Part shown: positions 39,434-48,513 of the stretch, piece by piece
How the letters are laid out: each line of letters begins with the position of its first letter
Numbering within the stretch: position 1 is the stretch's first letter
The notes under the pieces: model-generated
Seen by the model: the letters and a program-made list of their open reading frames with translations, nothing else
Database searches by the model: none
What the model was told of the DNA's origin: nothing
Translations under genes and position numbers: made by a program
Assembly: GCA_949282215.1 (NCBI GenBank)
Contig: CASDPF010000008.1
Location: 62,001 to 126,000, forward strand
Length of the DNA: 64,000 nucleotides
Direction of reading: 5' to 3'
DNA from: an uncultured bacterium
Lineage (GTDB): Bacteria; Cyanobacteriota; Vampirovibrionia; Gastranaerophilales; Gastranaerophilaceae

Positions 39434-39649
39434 TTATTCAAAGTCTGTTTTTTCAAATTTAATTCTATATCCCAAAATTTCTGCAAGAAATTTCATTTCA
39501 TCGTATTTCATAGAACTGTTTACGAGTTTTTGAGAAAGGCTGTGAACGGTATATTTTTTACCTGACCGCAATTCAGCTTCTTTTGCAAGTTCTGTCAGTG
39601 TCATTTTTTCTTTAACAAGTAAAATTTTTAAGTCTTCCCTAACACTCAT
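39434..39649 (-). CDS. Small HTH regulator ('LGYxIxF' type), cassette 3
   Basis: 71 residues: an HTH-like fold (KEKMTLTELAKEAELRSGKK, HSLSQKLVNSSMKYDEMKFL) ending AEILGYRIKFEK. It is a different subfamily from the Cro/C1-like regulators and resembles the protein at 49582-49809, whose cassette shares its operator sequence. A minus-strand TATAAT (39664-39659) lies nine bases before the ATG and there is no RBS. Confidence 0.75.
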   Translation of the reverse strand: MSVREDLKILLVKEKMTLTELAKEAELRSGKKYTVHSLSQKLVNSSMKYDEMKFLAEILGYRIKFEKTDFE

Positions 39650-39680
39650 AATAGTATAATTATATAATTTTCAATAAATC

Positions 39681-39709
39681 TTGACATCTTTTGATAAAGC
39701 TATTATAAT
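39681..39709 (+). promoter_or_regulatory. Perfect consensus promoter, cassette 3
   Basis: TTGACA (39681-39686), 17 bp, TATAAT (39704-39709): identical to the sigma-70 consensus in both hexamers and spacing. Such a strong promoter usually needs a repressor, and an inverted repeat starts inside its -10 box. Confidence 0.8.
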
Positions 39710-39734
39710 ATTCAATATATTTATTGAATATTAT
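39705..39734. promoter_or_regulatory. Operator-like inverted repeat, cassette 3
   Basis: ATAATATTCAAT (39705-39716), 6 bp, ATTGAATATTAT (39723-39734): a perfect 12-bp inverted repeat overlapping the -10 box and transcription start of the prepilin. The core AATATTCAA/TTGAATATT recurs in cassette 5 at 49857-49877. Confidence 0.7.
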
Positions 39735-39781
39735 CTAAAAACTGATAATAAATTAGCACAAAACTTAATGAGGATATTTAT

Positions 39782-40450
39782 ATGAGGAAAGGATTTACGC
39801 TGGCTGAAGTGTTGGTTACACTTGGAATAATTGGTATTGTTGCCGCAATGACATTGCCGGCTTTAGTCGCTAAGCATCAGCAGAATGTTTTATATTCACA
39901 ATTTAAAAAATCTTATGGAATATTTCAAACAGCTATAAATACTGTTAATTCCGAAAATGGAATAGCTTATGAATGTTATGCTGCACGTTATATTTCAAAT
40001 CAATGGGATGCTCGAACCAGTCAGTGTGAGGATTTTTGGACTAATCTATTATCAAAATATAAAATTTTAAAGGAATGCGGATATCATCAAAGTGGCTGTA
40101 AAGGAAGCGGTATATTACCTGCTTATAAGACAAAATCTCAAGTGTTAGCAAGTGGCGGTAAGACAAACGAAGCTTATCCTGCCTGTAATTTTCCTATGAG
40201 CGAATATACCGGATATTATTTGAGTGACGGGTCTTTATTATATGTGTATAATTACCCATCTTACACTGGAAACTCAATTACCTTTGCTTTAGATGTCAAT
40301 GGTAAAAAAGGTCCAAATAAATGGGGATATGATCTTTTTTATTTGACATTGTATAAAAAGAGTGCAAAATCCATGACTCTTGGTCTTACAGGAATTTGTG
40401 AACTTATTGAAAAAGACGGTTATACGGCTGAAGAAATGATGCTTAAATAA
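39782..40450 (+). CDS. Type IV prepilin-like protein, cassette 3
   Basis: 222 residues. MRKG then FTLAEVLVTLGIIGIV, cut after Gly4. Loop DVNGKKGPNKWGYDLF; six or more cysteines in the mature part. It lacks the DGW C-terminal motif and ends EKDGYTAEEMMLK. AGGATAT RBS before the ATG. Divergent regulator and perfect promoter lie upstream. Confidence 0.85.
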   Translation: MRKGFTLAEVLVTLGIIGIVAAMTLPALVAKHQQNVLYSQFKKSYGIFQTAINTVNSENGIAYECYAARYISNQWDARTSQCEDFWTNLLSKYKILKECGYHQSGCKGSGILPAYKTKSQVLASGGKTNEAYPACNFPMSEYTGYYLSDGSLLYVYNYPSYTGNSITFALDVNGKKGPNKWGYDLFYLTLYKKSAKSMTLGLTGICELIEKDGYTAEEMMLK

Positions 40451-40465
40451 TTATATAGACATATC

Positions 40466-40494
40466 TTGCTATTAAGTAAAGAATATAATATAAT
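40466..40494 (+). promoter_or_regulatory. Promoter for the second poly-G leader
   Basis: TTGCTA (40466-40471), 17 bp, TATAAT (40489-40494), 24 bases before the leader ATG. Confidence 0.5.
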
Positions 40495-40518
40495 AAGAGA
40501 AAACGAATGGAGGTAAAT

Positions 40519-40578
40519 ATGCAAAATGCTTACATAGAGCGAATTTCGGGGGGGGGGGCTACCGTTTACAAGGTTTAG
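40519..40578 (+). CDS. Leader ORF crossing a G11 tract
   Basis: RBS GGAGG precedes ATG 40519. The frame reads MQNAYIERIS, Gly codons, then ATVYKV and stops at 40576-40578. With 10 G it would end at 40609, with 12 G at 40616; no frame reaches the prepilin at 40683. All stops fall before a hairpin at 40625-40642, so the tract length sets how close the terminating ribosome comes to it. A translated attenuator is the simplest idea; no such leader is known to me. Confidence 0.5.
   Translation: MQNAYIERISGGGATVYKV
40548..40558. repeat. Poly-G tract, 11 bases
   Basis: Eleven G in AT-rich DNA, 29 bases inside a leader frame, as in the locus at 31068-31079. Confidence 0.95.
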
Positions 40579-40623
40579 CAAGCCTTTTCAACTTATTCCT
40601 CCGATTTAAAATATAAAATTTTA

Positions 40624-40650
40624 GCCGTGTCAATCGTCACGGTGATTTTT
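40624..40650 (+). terminator. Weak terminator-like hairpin before a prepilin
   Basis: CCGTG-tcaatcgt-CACGG (40625-40642), extended by one G·U pair, then TGATTTTTGTT. A short stem with a T run, 40 bases before the prepilin ATG; a candidate attenuator. Confidence 0.4.
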
Positions 40651-40682
40651 GTTGTGAAAAATATTACAAAACGGAGGAATAT

Positions 40683-41405
40683 ATGAAAAAAGAAAAAGCT
40701 TTTACGTTAGCGGAAGTGCTGGTTACACTTGGAATAATCGGGATTGTTGCAGCAATGACATTGCCGGCATTAGTTGCAAAGCATAGAAAAAAGGTTTTAC
40801 ATACACAATTTTTAAAAGCATATAGCGATATACAAAATGCAGCTAAACGTTTTCAGGCTGATGAGGGGATTAGTGTTTATGAACATAGCCAAAAAGAAGT
40901 TGATACTATATCAACTAGTACCATTAAAGTTTTAATGAAATATTTTATTGGAGCTAAGAAAGGTTCTATTACAATTACAAGTTCTACAGTTGAAACTGTT
41001 CTTGGATTTAAACCTAAAAATTTAAAAGGCAGTCCTGTGACAGGGATTCCTTGCGACCGTTCTATAGTGACAGAAGAGATTGGTGGAAGATTTTTTTCAA
41101 TGGATGATCCGGTTAGTTATTATGGTGATCCGCCTAATGGACCTAAAATATGTATAGATATTAATGGGCGAAAAGGCCCTAATATATATGGTTATGATTG
41201 GTTTGTATTTACTTTTACTAAAGATGGAGGGGTTAAACCGTTTATAGGCAATAGTCTGCAAAATCTTGGCCCAGATATGCCTAATCCTGAGTCTGCTTGT
41301 AGCTATACTTATTCTAATGCTACATATACCTGTGCATATTTTGCAGTAACTGATACGAGTCCTGAGGATCCTTCAAAAAGCTACTGGACTGATTTTTTAA
41401 AATAG
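40683..41405 (+). CDS. Prepilin-like protein downstream of the G11 leader
   Basis: 240 residues. MKKEKA then FTLAEVLVTLGIIG, cut after Ala. It is clearly the paralogue of the prepilin at 57089: both have KHRKKVLHTQF-like and KRF segments, SIVTEEIGGRFF, DINGRKGPNIYGYDWFVFTF and an end with ACSYTYSNATYTCAYF…YWTDFLK. The paralogue is under an HTH regulator while this one has a poly-G leader instead. RBS GGAGGAATAT. The last nine bases overlap the end of tgt. Confidence 0.85.
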   Translation: MKKEKAFTLAEVLVTLGIIGIVAAMTLPALVAKHRKKVLHTQFLKAYSDIQNAAKRFQADEGISVYEHSQKEVDTISTSTIKVLMKYFIGAKKGSITITSSTVETVLGFKPKNLKGSPVTGIPCDRSIVTEEIGGRFFSMDDPVSYYGDPPNGPKICIDINGRKGPNIYGYDWFVFTFTKDGGVKPFIGNSLQNLGPDMPNPESACSYTYSNATYTCAYFAVTDTSPEDPSKSYWTDFLK

Positions 41406-42524
41406 TTTGCTATAATGCTCGTTATAAAAATCACCAAATCTGTCGTCAAGAATTGCTTGGCGGCATTTTTGTGAGAAGTCTACTAAGAATTTTATATTAT
41501 GTATAGATAAAAGAGTCGACGCTGTAGCTTCCTGACAACGCCATAGGTGTCTTATATATGCTCTTGAATGATTTCGGCAAGCATAACAGTCACACCCTTC
41601 TACAAGCGGTTTGTCGTCGTCCCAGAACTGTTTATTTTTAATATTCTTTTTGCCTTCCCACGTAAAGAACGAACCATGACGTGCGTTTCTTGTAGGAAGT
41701 ACGCAATCAAACATATCTATACCGTATTTTATGCCATCAAGTAAATCTTCAGGAGTGCCTACTCCCATTAAGTATCTTGGTTTGTTTTCAGGTAGTAATG
41801 GAGCTGTAAGTTTTGTAAAATAATTTTTAATATCAGCAGGTTCTCCGACGCTTACTCCGCCTATTGCATATCCTACAGCATCATAAGTTGATATAACTCT
41901 TGCACTTTCTTTTCTCAAATCGTCAAAGAATGCTCCCTGAACTATTGGGAAAAGTGCTTGACGAGGATTTGTTTTAGATTTGAAACATCTTTCAAGCCAC
42001 CTGTGAGTTCTTTCCATTGCTGCTTTTGCCGTCTCATAATCGCAAGGATATGGAGCACATTCATCAAACGCCATAATTATATCTGCTCCGATGTCCTGCT
42101 GAATTTCCATAGAAACCTCTGGGGATATAAAATGTTTTTTACCGTCTTTTGGATCTCTGAATTCAACGCCATCTTCTGTAATTTTTCTAAGGTGTGCCAG
42201 TGAAAAGACCTGAAAACCTCCTGAGTCGGTTAGAACAGGCTTATGCCAATTCATCCAGCTGTGAATTCCTCCAAACTGTTTAATAAGTTTTGTACCTGCT
42301 CTCAGGTATAGATGATAAGAGTTTGAAAGCATTATTTGAGCCCCTGTATCCATAATTTGGTCAGAGGTAAGAGTTTTTACTGCAGAATTTGTTCCTACAG
42401 GCATAAATATAGGAGTCTTAATTACGCCATGCGGAGTTGTGAAAACTCCGGCTCTTGCCCCTGTCTGTTTGCAGGTGTGTATAAGTTTGTAATCAAAGTA
42501 TTCTCTTGCATTATCTCTAATCAT
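41397..42524 (-). CDS. tgt: tRNA-guanine transglycosylase
   Basis: 375 residues. Nucleophile and substrate motifs: TDSGGFQVFSLAHLRKI, ADIIMAFDECAPYP, GGVSVGEP, GVGTPEDLL and FDCVLPTRNARHG; zinc site CDCYACRNHSRAYIRHL near the C terminus. It exchanges guanine 34 for preQ1 in tRNAs for Tyr, His, Asn and Asp. Works downstream of QueF (9769-10671). Confidence 0.96.
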   Translation of the reverse strand: MIRDNAREYFDYKLIHTCKQTGARAGVFTTPHGVIKTPIFMPVGTNSAVKTLTSDQIMDTGAQIMLSNSYHLYLRAGTKLIKQFGGIHSWMNWHKPVLTDSGGFQVFSLAHLRKITEDGVEFRDPKDGKKHFISPEVSMEIQQDIGADIIMAFDECAPYPCDYETAKAAMERTHRWLERCFKSKTNPRQALFPIVQGAFFDDLRKESARVISTYDAVGYAIGGVSVGEPADIKNYFTKLTAPLLPENKPRYLMGVGTPEDLLDGIKYGIDMFDCVLPTRNARHGSFFTWEGKKNIKNKQFWDDDKPLVEGCDCYACRNHSRAYIRHLWRCQEATASTLLSIHNIKFLVDFSQKCRQAILDDRFGDFYNEHYSKLF

Positions 42525-42553
42525 ATTAAAAGCCGGTAAATCCTTTCATAAAA

Positions 42554-42577
42554 CGGCTCGATTTATTAATCGAGCCG
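42554..42577 (-). terminator. Terminator after ndk
   Basis: CGGCTCGATT-tatt-AATCGAGCCG, a 10-bp perfect stem; on the minus strand it is followed by TTTTATG. It lies between ndk and tgt, so it separates the two units. Confidence 0.8.
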
Positions 42578-42593
42578 AAAATTTACTTAAAAT

Positions 42594-43064
42594 TTAATCA
42601 TCTAATTGTTCAATAACTGTCTCAGCCATATTTTCATATTCGTCGCAGAGTTCTTCAGGTTTGAAGTAAATATTAATTTCTCTTTCTGCACTTTCTACTG
42701 AATCTGAGCCGTGTACAACGTTATATTCTTTTACTAATGCAAAATCAGCTCTAATTGTACCTACTTGAGCTTCTAGCGGTTTGGTAGACCCCATAAGCTG
42801 TCTTGCACCTAAGATTACGTCATAACCTTTCCATACCATCGCAACGATAGGACCGCTTTGGATGTATTCGATTAATCTTGGATAGAATGGTTTGCCTTTG
42901 TGCTCTCCGTAATGTTGTTCTGCTAACTCAGGAGTAACATCGAGCATTTTTAAGCCGATTAATTTAAACCCTTTGTTTTCAAAACGTCTGATAATTTCTC
43001 CGACTAAACCTCTTTTTACGCCATCAGGCTTTACGGCAATAAATGTTCTTTGTTCTACTTGCAT
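42594..43064 (-). CDS. ndk: Nucleoside diphosphate kinase
   Basis: 156 residues from ATG 43064, chosen because GGAGG ends seven bases before it; two earlier in-frame ATGs would include the [37 protein letters not shown] and the phosphohistidine motif [15 protein letters not shown]. Balances cellular NTP pools. Confidence 0.95.
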   Translation of the reverse strand: MQVEQRTFIAVKPDGVKRGLVGEIIRRFENKGFKLIGLKMLDVTPELAEQHYGEHKGKPFYPRLIEYIQSGPIVAMVWKGYDVILGARQLMGSTKPLEAQVGTIRADFALVKEYNVVHGSDSVESAEREINIYFKPEELCDEYENMAETVIEQLDD

Positions 43065-43120
43065 GTTGTTTTCCTCCATATACAGCAAGTGTAACATAAA
43101 TTAATGAAAAAAGCTATTGT

Positions 43121-44440
43121 TTATTTTGAAAATTCCGACTTTAACCTTTTCATATATCTGAAAAGCATTGCAAGCATAAGCATACAAAGTATTACAGCGG
43201 CAAAAAACAGTCCGTACCAAAAACCTTTTAACATCAATCCTTTTTGTAAAGCTAACCAATAACCAAACGGTATTGATATCAGCCAGTAGCCGACAAAGTT
43301 TGCAATAAGTACTATTTTAGTTTTCTTAATACCTTTATAAATTCCCGCAAGTGCTACTTGTAAGCCGTCAAATATTTGGAATATTGATACAATATATAAT
43401 ACCGGAACACAAATTTTTATAAGTGTTAAATCTTTTGTGAAAAGACTTACCAAAAAATGTGGGAAGGAACAAAATATAATCGCACTGGACATCATAAAAC
43501 CAACTGACATAAGCATTCCAATAACAGAATAATTTTTTAAATCATTAAAATGTTTTGCCCCGTTTGCAAATCCAACTTTTACAGCAATCCCGTTGGATAT
43601 AGCTAAAGGTACCATAAATGATACTGTCGTGAGTGTACAGATTAAGTTTTGTGCTGCAGCATATACTCCTGCTACTCTGCCCATAAAAATTGCAATACTG
43701 TTAAAAGCAATAAATTCTACAAGGATTGCTAATGATATTGGTAATCCTATTGTCATTAAGTTTTTGTAATAACGTTTGTCATGATAATTTCTAAACTTCA
43801 TTAATCCTAAGCAATAGAATAATAGAGCAAATCCCATAAAGTATCTTACAGTAAAGCTTGCGATAGCAAGTCCGACAGTTCCTAATGAAGGTATTGGACC
43901 AATTCCAAATACAAGTATGATATTTAAAAATATGTTTAAAAATACACAAAATACAGTTACAAGGTTTGGAAATACAACAATTTCAAATGCTTGTAAAAAT
44001 TCTTTTAATGAAGCATGTAAGTAAGCTCCGAAAGTTGAAAACGCTGTAATAAACATGTATTCTTTAATATCAGGTACAAGCCGTGCTTCAAAATGCATAT
44101 AATCAATTACAGGAACAAATGCTAAAACTAAAAACGTTGTAATTATTGCCAAAATCATTGAAAATCTGATAGTCGGGAAAAAGTATTTTTTTGCAGATTT
44201 TCTTTCTCCTCGAATATTTGACAAAATTGGAGAAACACTTGCAATTAATCCTATTCCAAAAGTCATAATGCAATTAGTAATTGCTGTCGCAATACTTATA
44301 GAAGCAAGAGTATCAGTAGAATGTCTTCCTGCGACCAATACATCCCCTGCTCCTATCAAAATAAAACCCAAATTCCCCATAATTATGGGCAGGGCAATGT
44401 TTAAGAGTTCTTTGGCATAATGTTTAACTGTTTTTTCCAT
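43121..44440 (-). CDS. MATE family efflux transporter
   Basis: About 439 residues from ATG 44440 (MEKTVKHYAKELL), with twelve hydrophobic helices in two similar halves. LNIALPIIMGNLGFILIGAGD opens helix 1, and GRHSTDTLASISIATAI is a MATE hallmark. It exports drugs or metabolites using Na+ or H+. It starts 26 bases after the end of the prepilin at 44467-45174 and may share its transcript. Confidence 0.9.
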   Translation of the reverse strand: MEKTVKHYAKELLNIALPIIMGNLGFILIGAGDVLVAGRHSTDTLASISIATAITNCIMTFGIGLIASVSPILSNIRGERKSAKKYFFPTIRFSMILAIITTFLVLAFVPVIDYMHFEARLVPDIKEYMFITAFSTFGAYLHASLKEFLQAFEIVVFPNLVTVFCVFLNIFLNIILVFGIGPIPSLGTVGLAIASFTVRYFMGFALLFYCLGLMKFRNYHDKRYYKNLMTIGLPISLAILVEFIAFNSIAIFMGRVAGVYAAAQNLICTLTTVSFMVPLAISNGIAVKVGFANGAKHFNDLKNYSVIGMLMSVGFMMSSAIIFCSFPHFLVSLFTKDLTLIKICVPVLYIVSIFQIFDGLQVALAGIYKGIKKTKIVLIANFVGYWLISIPFGYWLALQKGLMLKGFWYGLFFAAVILCMLMLAMLFRYMKRLKSEFSK

Positions 44441-44466
44441 TATGCCCCTATTATATCTCAAAAGTT

Positions 44467-45174
44467 TTATTTTGGCAGATTTTTAAAAAAGTCTTTTTCA
44501 GTGAATGCTTTATATGTGCATGATGCCCCGTTTAGTCCATCATTAGAATTGTATGAGCAATACCTGTTCATATCTGTGTAATATGTCCCATCTGTACCCA
44601 TTGGAAGAAGTTTTCCGCTTTTTTCTTCTATATTAAAGCTGAACAGGTCATGTCCGTATGCATTTGGTTTTTTGTACGGTCCGTTTATATCTACTGTCAG
44701 TATTATGCCAAATCCAGGTGTATTGCATTCTATAAGTAAAAGAATATTATTTGTAAGTATATATTTTCCCTCATCATATACCATATTTCCGCCTCTTTTT
44801 AGTGGTTGTGTTTTATTGTAGTTTTTGTAGTCTTTAAATGTAGAGTTTACTGCTCCGTCTTCCAAATCTGCTTCCATACATTTATTTTTTTCTGAACATT
44901 TTATTGTTGTTTTAAAGTATTTTATAAATTCTTTTCCGAATGTTTGTTGAGGGTAGTTCGTTTGGTTTGCTATTATGCCTGTATTTGCTTGCATAAGTCC
45001 AAGTGCTTGTTGGAGAATTGAATATGATGTATTTAATTGGGTCTCCAGTTCTTTGGCTTTTGCATTGTTAATTACGGTAGGAAGTGTCATTGCAGCAACT
45101 ACTCCTATTATTCCAAGTGTTATAAGTATTTCTGCAAGTGTAAATCCGTTTTTCGTCAGATTGTTCATTCTCAT
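44467..45174 (-). CDS. Type IV prepilin-like protein, cassette 4
   Basis: 235 residues. MRMNNLTKNG then FTLAEILITLGIIG, cut after Gly10. Ile replaces Val in the usual LAEV. Loop DINGPYKKPNAYGHDLFSF; the C terminus CTYKAFTEKDFFKNLPK differs from the DGW group. A divergent HTH gene starts at 45289. Confidence 0.85.
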   Translation of the reverse strand: MRMNNLTKNGFTLAEILITLGIIGVVAAMTLPTVINNAKAKELETQLNTSYSILQQALGLMQANTGIIANQTNYPQQTFGKEFIKYFKTTIKCSEKNKCMEADLEDGAVNSTFKDYKNYNKTQPLKRGGNMVYDEGKYILTNNILLLIECNTPGFGIILTVDINGPYKKPNAYGHDLFSFNIEEKSGKLLPMGTDGTYYTDMNRYCSYNSNDGLNGASCTYKAFTEKDFFKNLPK

Positions 45175-45244
45175 TTTTAACTATCCCATAGTTTATTTAT
45201 CCTGTAAACATGATTATAACTGTATTTTTTAGAAATTATGCTAT

Positions 45245-45279
45245 TGTATAGTTTATATTTTACAAAAATTTACTATACA
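45245..45279. promoter_or_regulatory. Operator-like inverted repeat, cassette 4
   Basis: TGTATAGT (45245-45252) and ACTATACA (45272-45279) are perfect reverse complements 19 bases apart, with TTTA/TTTA-like continuation inside. The right arm overlaps the regulator's probable -10 box (TATACA). Confidence 0.5.
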
Positions 45280-45288
45280 CTATTACTC

Positions 45289-45522
45289 ATGGGTAAAAAA
45301 ACATTCAGATTTGATATTATTTTAGCTAGAAAATTCGGAAAAAAAATAAAAGATTTACGCCTGAATTGTGAAATTTCTCAAGACGAATTGGCTTTTCGTG
45401 CTAATATTTCCCCAAGCTATATGAGTGCAATCGAAAGAGGGATAACAGATACAACTATATCTACTGCAAAACGACTTGCAAAAGCTTTGCAGGTAGAACT
45501 AAGCGAATTATTTAAGTATTAG
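45289..45522 (+). CDS. XRE-family HTH regulator, cassette 4
   Basis: 77 residues from ATG 45289 (MGKKTFRFD); the frame is open 17 codons further up but across the operator. HTH about 15-73: KKIKDLRLNCEISQDELAFR, SYMSAIERGITDTTISTAKR, ALQVELSELFKY. Divergent from the prepilin at 44467 and convergent with another HTH gene seven bases downstream. Confidence 0.83.
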   Translation: MGKKTFRFDIILARKFGKKIKDLRLNCEISQDELAFRANISPSYMSAIERGITDTTISTAKRLAKALQVELSELFKY

Positions 45523-45529
45523 ATACTTA

Positions 45530-45739
45530 TTAAAAATCTAAAAGCTCAGACAAAGACATCCCAAGACCGTCTGCAAGTTTCTTTAGTGTACCAAGACTAG
45601 GTGAACGTTCCATTCTTTCTAAACGCCCAATATATGTTCTGTCCAGATTGCAAACCAAAGCGAGCCCTTCTTGGGTTAAACCTCTTTGACTTCTTATTCT
45701 TTTTATTTTATGTGAAAATTGTCTTAATAAATCTGACAT
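45530..45739 (-). CDS. Second XRE-family HTH regulator beside cassette 4
   Basis: 69 residues from ATG 45739. HTH almost throughout: KIKRIRSQRGLTQEGLALV, TYIGRLERMERSPSLGTLKK, GLGMSLSELLDF. It has no prepilin partner of its own. The upstream DNA (45752-45785) is richer in G and C and repeats the half-site GTTCG on the minus strand (GTTCGTAAG and GTTCGCAT), a possible operator. No RBS; a TATATT lies six bases before the ATG. Confidence 0.8.
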   Translation of the reverse strand: MSDLLRQFSHKIKRIRSQRGLTQEGLALVCNLDRTYIGRLERMERSPSLGTLKKLADGLGMSLSELLDF

Positions 45740-45864
45740 ACACAAAATATATGCGAACCACTTACGAACGTCGACCGCCAGATGTCACAAAATCGACTAT
45801 TTTCTGTATTTATTATAATTTATAATATAATTTTAATTCAACTGGTCAAATGGCTATAAAATAA

Positions 45865-45893
45865 AACGAGCCTGAGTTTAACTCAAGCCCGTT
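45865..45893 (-). terminator. Terminator after accC
   Basis: Minus-strand stem AACGGGCTTGAGTT / AACTCAGGCTCGTT pairs fully only in that direction (two G·U pairs), then TTTTAT. Confidence 0.8.
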
Positions 45894-45909
45894 GTTACTA
45901 TTATTTGAA

Positions 45910-47262
45910 TTATTTTTTATCGGTTCTTTTATAAAAGTCTTCAATAAATCCGGTATTAAAGTTTCCGCTGATAAAGACAGGATCTTCTATAATAGACTGA
46001 TGAAACGGAATAGTTGTTTCAATTCCGGTAATAACATATTCTTTTAATGCCCTGTACATTCTTCTTCTTGCTTCGTTACGGGTTCTTCCCCAACAAATAA
46101 GTTTTCCAATCATTGAATCGTAATATGGCGGAATTGAGTAATCCTGATATACATGCGAATCGACTCTTACTCCAAAACCTCCTGGTGTTACATATCCTGT
46201 AATTTGTCCCGGATTTGGCATGAAATCTTTTTCAGGATTTTCGGCATTAATACGACATTCAATAGCATGTCCTCTTAATACTATTTCATCTTGAGTAAAA
46301 TCAAGTTTTTCGCCTGCTGCAACCATAATTTGTTCTCTTACCAAGTCTACATTAGAAATCATTTCGGTTACACAATGCTCAACCTGAATACGAGTATTCA
46401 TTTCCATAAAATACCATTTTCCGTCATGGTCAAGTAAAAATTCACAAGTTCCGGCACCTTCATAATTAATAGCTTTAGCGGCCCTTACTGCTGCAGCACC
46501 CATTTCTTTACGAGTAGCTTCATCTATAGCTGGAGATGGTGCTTCTTCTAGTAATTTTTGGTGACGTCTTTGTATTGAGCAATCTCTTTCTCCTAAGTGA
46601 ACGACATTGCCGTATTGATCCCCGAGAATTTGTACTTCAATGTGACGAGGATTTTCCAAATATTTTTCCGCATACACATCAGGGTTTCCAAAGAAATTTT
46701 GAGCTTCTGATTGACAAAGACTCATATTTGTTTCTACTTCTTCATCACATCTTACTATTCTCATGCCTTTCCCGCCGCCGCCTGCTGTTGCTTTAAGAAT
46801 TATTGGATATCCGGCTTTTTTAGCAAAATCTTTTACTTCCTGAGGTGTTTTTAATATTCCAGTTCCAGGGGTTACAGGAACATTATTTTCAATCATTGTT
46901 TTTCTTGCAGTAGCTTTATCTCCCATTTTTCTCATTGCTTCTGCAGTTGGACCAATAAATTTTATGCCATGTTTTTCGCAAATTTCAGCAAAATCGGCTC
47001 TTTCTGACATAAATCCATATCCCGGATGTATTGCATCTGCTCCTGATACAAGTGCTGCTGAAATAATTGCAGGTATACTTAAGTAACTTTTAGCACTTTG
47101 AGCAGGTCCTATACAATAAGCTTCAGTTGCTAATCTTACGTGCAAAGAGTTAGCATCGGCTTGAGAATAAATTGCTACTGTAGGGATACCAATTTCTCTG
47201 CAAGCTCTGATAATTCTAACCGCAATTTCTCCGCGGTTTGCAATTAATACTTTTTTAAACAT
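45910..47262 (-). CDS. accC: Biotin carboxylase subunit of acetyl-CoA carboxylase
   Basis: 450 residues, standard. [20 protein letters not shown]-grasp glycine loop [34 protein letters not shown] and the catalytic [14 protein letters not shown]. It carboxylates the biotin on AccB, first step in fatty acid synthesis. Downstream of accB with a hairpin in between. Confidence 0.97.
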   Translation of the reverse strand: MFKKVLIANRGEIAVRIIRACREIGIPTVAIYSQADANSLHVRLATEAYCIGPAQSAKSYLSIPAIISAALVSGADAIHPGYGFMSERADFAEICEKHGIKFIGPTAEAMRKMGDKATARKTMIENNVPVTPGTGILKTPQEVKDFAKKAGYPIILKATAGGGGKGMRIVRCDEEVETNMSLCQSEAQNFFGNPDVYAEKYLENPRHIEVQILGDQYGNVVHLGERDCSIQRRHQKLLEEAPSPAIDEATRKEMGAAAVRAAKAINYEGAGTCEFLLDHDGKWYFMEMNTRIQVEHCVTEMISNVDLVREQIMVAAGEKLDFTQDEIVLRGHAIECRINAENPEKDFMPNPGQITGYVTPGGFGVRVDSHVYQDYSIPPYYDSMIGKLICWGRTRNEARRRMYRALKEYVITGIETTIPFHQSIIEDPVFISGNFNTGFIEDFYKRTDKK

Positions 47263-47279
47263 ATCCTTTTCCCTAAAAT

Positions 47280-47307
47280 AATAAGGGTGTTAAAAAACAC
47301 CCTTATT
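47280..47307 (-). terminator. Hairpin between accB and accC
   Basis: AATAAGGGTGTT-aaaa-AACACCCTTATT, a 12-bp perfect stem inside the operon, with T-rich flank. It could attenuate accC relative to accB, which is needed in excess, or be a processed end. Confidence 0.65.
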
Positions 47308-47317
47308 TAATTTTAAA

Positions 47318-47758
47318 CTATTCTATATACATTAAAACTTGTCCGAATTCTACAGGTTGACCATCTTTTACACAAATCTCAACAATTTTGCCTGAAAATT
47401 CAGATTCAATTTCGTTCATTAATTTCATAGCTTCCACTATACATACAACGTCACCTTGAGAAATTGTCTGACCAACTTCAACAAAAGGTTTAGCTTCAGG
47501 TGATGGTGCACTATAGAAAGTACCTACCATTGGTGAAGTTAAAGGTTTTCCTTTTTTAGCAGGTTCAGCAGATGATGCTGCAGAAGCTTGAATTGGTTGA
47601 GCTGCAGGAGCTGCAACCGGTGCCACTGCTGCAGGTGCTACAACAACTTCTTTTCTCAAAGTTATTGCTTGTTCGCCATCTTCAAGCGAAATTTCTGTTA
47701 GAGAATTTTCAGCTAAAACCTTAGCTAATTTTTCTACATATTCAATATCAAATTTCAT
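47318..47758 (-). CDS. accB: Biotin carboxyl carrier protein
   Basis: 146 residues. N-terminal helical piece, Ala/Pro-rich linker (VAPAAVAPVAAPAAQP), then the biotinyl domain with the biotin lysine in CIVEAMKLMNEIES. It carries the carboxyl group between AccC and the transferase. A customer of the bioFGC pathway in this window. Confidence 0.96.
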   Translation of the reverse strand: MKFDIEYVEKLAKVLAENSLTEISLEDGEQAITLRKEVVVAPAAVAPVAAPAAQPIQASAASSAEPAKKGKPLTSPMVGTFYSAPSPEAKPFVEVGQTISQGDVVCIVEAMKLMNEIESEFSGKIVEICVKDGQPVEFGQVLMYIE

Positions 47759-47786
47759 ATTTTGCCTTTCTTATGTACTGTATTTA

Positions 47787-48344
47787 TTAGCAACGATCCA
47801 AGTATTCATTAGATCTTGTGTCGACTCTGATTATATCTCCGTTTTGAACAAAGAACGGTACGTTTACAACTGCACCTGTTTCCAATTTAGCAGGTTTTGT
47901 ACCGCCTTGAGCAGTGTTTCCCTTTTCTGCCGGAGGTGTATCGATAACTTCAAGCTCAACGTGAGCCGGAATATCTATTCCGATAATTCTGCTATCATGC
48001 ATAAGTACTTGAACTACCATATTTTCTTTTAAATATTTAATGCCGTCTCCGATATGATCTTCTGGAATTTGTAATTGTTCATAAGTTTCATTATCCATCA
48101 TTACATATTCACTGCCTTCTTTATAAAGATATTGCATTTCTCGTCTGTCAAGCATAGCTTTTGCTACTTTTTCACCGGCACGGAATGTTTTTTCAACTAC
48201 TTGGCCTGTTTCCACGTTTTTAAGTTTTGATCTTACAAATGCTGCACCTTTTCCCGGTTTAACGTGTAAGAATTCAACAACTGACCACAAACCGTTGTCT
48301 AATTGAAGAGTCAAGCCTGTTTTTAAATCATTTACTGAAATCAT
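47787..48344 (-). CDS. efp: Elongation factor P
   Basis: 185 residues, three beta-barrel domains. The loop [15 protein letters not shown] places a lysine at the tip (about 34), the site modified in many bacteria. It relieves ribosomes stalled at polyproline. Upstream of accB by 28 bases; efp-accB-accC is a common bacterial order. Confidence 0.96.
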   Translation of the reverse strand: MISVNDLKTGLTLQLDNGLWSVVEFLHVKPGKGAAFVRSKLKNVETGQVVEKTFRAGEKVAKAMLDRREMQYLYKEGSEYVMMDNETYEQLQIPEDHIGDGIKYLKENMVVQVLMHDSRIIGIDIPAHVELEVIDTPPAEKGNTAQGGTKPAKLETGAVVNVPFFVQNGDIIRVDTRSNEYLDRC

Positions 48345-48513
48345 ATTTTTCCCCTTATAAAATAATAATCATAACTTTTGTAAGTTGATATTACCATAAA
48401 CAATTAAAACTTCAAATATTTGTTACAATTTAGCTTATTATTATTAACAAAGTAGCAAAAAAAATATTTAAGAGTTATCATGTCAATGTAAGAGTATAAG
48501 GAGTGTGTGTATT

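Noticed and set aside
31068-40558. Poly-G tracts as pure sequencing artefacts
   Set aside because: Two-colour sequencing can add false G runs, but both tracts sit at the same place after an RBS and ATG with a promoter, upstream of the same gene type. Artefact cannot be excluded without reads.
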